DNA from: Anaerolineae bacterium | Lineage (GTDB): Bacteria > Chloroflexota > Anaerolineae > Anaerolineales > Villigracilaceae | Assembly: GCA_003158885.1 (NCBI GenBank) | Contig: PMLN01000160.1 | Span: 4,761-13,358 of the forward strand | Direction of reading: 5' to 3' | Length of the DNA stretch: 8,598 nt | In this document: in pieces, positions 6,564-8,598 of the stretch | Layout of the letters: every line of letters begins with the position of its first letter | How positions within the stretch are numbered: the first letter of the stretch is position 1 | The notes under the pieces: model-generated | Databases searched by the model: none | What the model was told of the DNA's origin: nothing | Seen by the model: only the letters and a program-made list of their open reading frames with translations | Position numbers and translations under genes: made by a program

Positions 6564-7304
6564 ATGAATGTGCAAATTGATTCTGCGCAGAAACGCGCAC
6601 GCGGATACTGGTTTGTGGACGGATTCACCGAAATGGCCGCAGGTGGACTATTTATCCTCCTGGCGGCGATCCTCCTTTTCAGCGGGAACGCACCGCAGTC
6701 TTCGTTCTCAACCTGGTTCCTGTCGGTCGCCGGTGAAATTGCCGTTGCAAAACTAATCGGCATCCTGGCAGCCATCCTGATCTTATGGTGGCTGAAAGAC
6801 CATTTCACCTATCCGCGCACGGGTTTTGTGCGAGGCAAACGGATCACTGTAACTCAGGTACTCGTTATCATCAGGAATGTTGTTTTGTTCCTGTTCCTCC
6901 CAATCCTTGCGCTGTTAGCTGTATCTTTGCTCATCGCCTCAGCGCACAGCGTTTTAGACTTCATGCCGGAATGGTTCCCGATCGGACTGGGCTTGATATG
7001 GGCGGTTTTGTACCTGCTGGCTGGCGAATGGATGGGATTACAGCGCTTCCGTTTATTGGCAATCGCGATGGCGCTGACCGGCATCGCGGTTGGCATAGGA
7101 CAGTTTGCAATTGGCTTGCCGGCTTTTCCGGCTAATGCACAAACGGGAATTTTACAGCCACTTGTCTTGGATAGTATCAACCGGGCATTGACCAGTCTCG
7201 ACCTTCTCATCCTCATCTCTGGCGTAATTTTGATGACCTCAGGCCTTGTGACCTTCCTGCGCTATCGGAAGGAAAACCCGACTCCCTATGTGGAGGAAGC
7301 ATGA
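6564..7304 (+). CDS. Uncharacterised six-helix membrane protein
   Basis: 246 residues; I do not recognise a named family. Six hydrophobic segments are visible at about 24-41, 58-77, 103-126, 137-154, 163-184 and 212-232. Charged loops (K10-R13, 78-96 with several K/R, R161-R163 and the RYRK near 233-236) place both ends in the cytoplasm by the positive-inside rule. There is no signal peptide, no cysteine, and no obvious catalytic or nucleotide-binding motif. It is the first gene after the regulated promoter and its stop overlaps the next gene (ATGA). It could be a membrane partner or sensor for the regulator or ABC transporter, which is inference from position only. Confidence 0.85.
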   Translation: MNVQIDSAQKRARGYWFVDGFTEMAAGGLFILLAAILLFSGNAPQSSFSTWFLSVAGEIAVAKLIGILAAILILWWLKDHFTYPRTGFVRGKRITVTQVLVIIRNVVLFLFLPILALLAVSLLIASAHSVLDFMPEWFPIGLGLIWAVLYLLAGEWMGLQRFRLLAIAMALTGIAVGIGQFAIGLPAFPANAQTGILQPLVLDSINRALTSLDLLILISGVILMTSGLVTFLRYRKENPTPYVEEA

Positions 7305-7600
7305 GCGGCTCACTTCAAAACCTCACCGGGTTGGACCGTATGATCCATGAACCGGCGCGCTTGATGCTGATGGCTTTGCTCTCTTCCGTCGAAACGGCAG
7401 ATTTCCTGTTCCTTCTCAAGGAAAGCAGACTGACCAAGGGAAACCTTTCCGTGCAGCTATCACGGCTTGAGGAAGCAGGTTATTTGGAAATGGAAAAAAC
7501 TTTTCGGGGGAAAATCCCACACACCGAGTACCGTCTTACCCAAAAAGGGAAGTCGGCTTTCAACCAATATCGAAAAAGCCTGGGCTCGATCCTCAAATAA
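7301..7600 (+). CDS. Small winged-helix transcriptional regulator (HTH_34/MarR-like)
   Basis: 99 residues, almost entirely one winged-helix domain. The stretch LTKGNLSVQLSRLEEAGYLE (44-63) is the characteristic recognition-helix region of HTH_34-type regulators, followed by the wing EKTFRGKIPHTEYRLT (65-80) and a closing helix with K82, K84 and the aromatic F87/Y90. No ligand domain is attached, as usual for the family. Such proteins usually bind DNA as dimers. The 4-base overlap with the membrane protein gene and the short gap of 13 bases to the ATPase gene place it inside the operon, and the inverted repeat at 6518-6554 is a plausible binding site, giving feedback control. Activation rather than repression cannot be excluded. 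Confidence 0.88.
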   Translation: MSGSLQNLTGLDRMIHEPARLMLMALLSSVETADFLFLLKESRLTKGNLSVQLSRLEEAGYLEMEKTFRGKIPHTEYRLTQKGKSAFNQYRKSLGSILK

Positions 7601-7613
7601 GAAAAGGCGCAAT

Positions 7614-8525
7614 ATGGAATTTGCAATCGAAACCAACGGATTGACCAAACGCTTCGGCAATGTGACCGCGGTCGCTTCGGTCAACTTGCGCGTCAAGTGT
7701 GGTGAAATTTATGGCTTCCTGGGTCTTAACGGCGCGGGCAAGACCACCACCATTCGCGCCTTGCTGGGCATGATCTGCCCGAACGCCGGGGATGTCAAAG
7801 TGCTGGGGCAAACTGTCGGTCCTCATGGACGCGGGCCATGGAGCAAGGTCGGGCATCTCGTCGAGAGCCCCTCGCCTTATCCCGAATTGTCCGTTCGAGA
7901 AAATCTGGATGTGGCGCGTCGCCTGCATGGAATCCCGAATTCAAAAGTCGTGGACGAAATGATCGAACGACTTGCACTCGCATCTTACGCCAACCAGAAA
8001 GCAGGCACGCTTTCGACAGGCAATCTCCAACGCCTTGGGCTGGCGCGCGCGTTACTGCATGAACCTGATCTGCTGGTGCTGGATGAGCCTGCCAACGGAC
8101 TTGACCCCGCGGGCGTCATTGAGATTCGCGAGCTGTTGAGAACGCTTGCACACGAAAAAGGAGTCACCATCTTTATGTCGAGTCATATTCTGACAGAGGT
8201 GGATCGGCTCGCGACGCGGATCGGGATCATTCACAAGGGAAGGTTGATCGAGGAGTTGGACACGGACAAACTTGAGAAGCTGCGTTCCAAGCGGCTTGAA
8301 GTAAGGACGCGCAATCTTGAGGCGGCGCAATCCGGATTACAAAGAGTCGGATATCGATCGATCATCCAGGATGGAACCATTTTGATTGAAGATGCACGTG
8401 CGATCGAGCATCCCGATGATATCGCGCAAATCCTTGTGAAGGACGGCACGCCTCCCATCCATCTCGCGCTGGCACAGCAGAATCTCGAGGAGCACTTTAT
8501 GCAATTAACGGGAGGTGTAAAATGA
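7614..8525 (+). CDS. ABC transporter ATP-binding protein, BcrA/CcmA-like
   Basis: 303 residues. The nucleotide-binding domain fills about 1-215: Walker A GLNGAGKT (37-44), signature LSTGN (133-137) followed by LQRLGLARALL, Walker B LLVLDEP (153-159), D-loop NGLDP (161-165) and switch histidine H191 in SSH. The Q-loop position reads HLVESPSPYPELSVRENL (81-98), with glutamate where many ABC proteins have glutamine; this is usual in bacitracin/lantibiotic-type BcrA ATPases. Residues 216-303 form the C-terminal extension of that class. The protein powers a two-gene exporter with the permease that follows; the substrate may be a peptide antibiotic or lipid, not readable here. The frame is open back to 7467 inside the regulator gene, but homology begins at ATG 7614, which is preceded by GAAAAGG. 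Confidence 0.93.
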   Translation: MEFAIETNGLTKRFGNVTAVASVNLRVKCGEIYGFLGLNGAGKTTTIRALLGMICPNAGDVKVLGQTVGPHGRGPWSKVGHLVESPSPYPELSVRENLDVARRLHGIPNSKVVDEMIERLALASYANQKAGTLSTGNLQRLGLARALLHEPDLLVLDEPANGLDPAGVIEIRELLRTLAHEKGVTIFMSSHILTEVDRLATRIGIIHKGRLIEELDTDKLEKLRSKRLEVRTRNLEAAQSGLQRVGYRSIIQDGTILIEDARAIEHPDDIAQILVKDGTPPIHLALAQQNLEEHFMQLTGGVK

Positions 8526-8598
8526 CTGGCTTTGCTTCCGCCCTATGGGCCGAAACGCTCAAAATGATTCGCTCCAAAGTTCCACTGTTCTGCCTCAT
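8522..8598 (+). CDS. ABC-2-type permease, N-terminal fragment cut by the window edge
   Basis: An ATG overlapping the ATPase stop (ATGA) is preceded by GGAGGT (8511-8516). It reads MTGFASALWAETLKMIRSKV and then turns hydrophobic. Short basic amphipathic starts like ALWAETLKMIRSK are typical of ABC-2 permeases just before their first membrane helix, and position after a BcrA-type ATPase supports this. Only 25 codons are visible, so the family call rests mainly on context. Confidence 0.7.
   Translation, partial: MTGFASALWAETLKMIRSKVPLFCL

Noticed and set aside
7467..7613. N-terminal extension of the ABC ATPase into the regulator gene
   Set aside because: The extension is the regulator coding sequence read in another frame; the conserved ATPase begins at ATG 7614.

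Overview
The window looks like a piece of a bacterial chromosome of moderate GC content from an anaerobe. The tetrahydrofolate-type methylene reductase, the fused MetV-MetF architecture and the HTH_34/ABC cassette fit a Chloroflexota (Anaerolineae-like) organism. That assignment is an inference from gene content; no marker gene is present to prove it.

Left half, minus strand (5-3656): three overlapping genes encode a complete heterodisulfide-reductase-type module, transcribed in the order hdrC, hdrB, hdrA. Each junction is a 4-base ATGA overlap. All expected cysteine motifs are intact: two [4Fe-4S] motifs in HdrC, two CCG motifs in HdrB, and the FAD site plus several [4Fe-4S] motifs in HdrA. 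A Shine-Dalgarno-like AGGAGA overlaps the hdrA stop codon at the very edge, so the operon probably continues to the left.

Middle, plus strand (4127-6321): a fused MetV-MetF methylenetetrahydrofolate reductase is transcribed divergently from hdrC, with about 470 bases between the two starts. It is followed by a GNAT acetyltransferase. The pairing of MetVF with HdrABC recalls the MetFV-HdrABC-MvhD complex proposed for Moorella, in which methylene-THF reduction is coupled to electron bifurcation or to another electron carrier. The stretch just before metVF is open in the metVF frame back to 4022. It could be joined to an upstream open frame by a -1 shift at a T TTA AAA sequence.

Right part, plus strand (6564 to the right edge): a separate accessory operon holds a six-helix membrane protein, a small winged-helix regulator, a BcrA-type ABC ATPase and the start of the cognate permease, all tightly packed. 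It has a near-consensus sigma-70-type promoter (TTGACA, 17 bases, TATTAT). A perfect 9-base inverted repeat, TTTGTAAAC/GTTTACAAA, straddles the -10 box and reaches the ribosome binding site. This suggests autoregulation, probably by the encoded regulator. No RNA genes, CRISPR arrays, insertion sequences or clear rho-independent terminators were seen.
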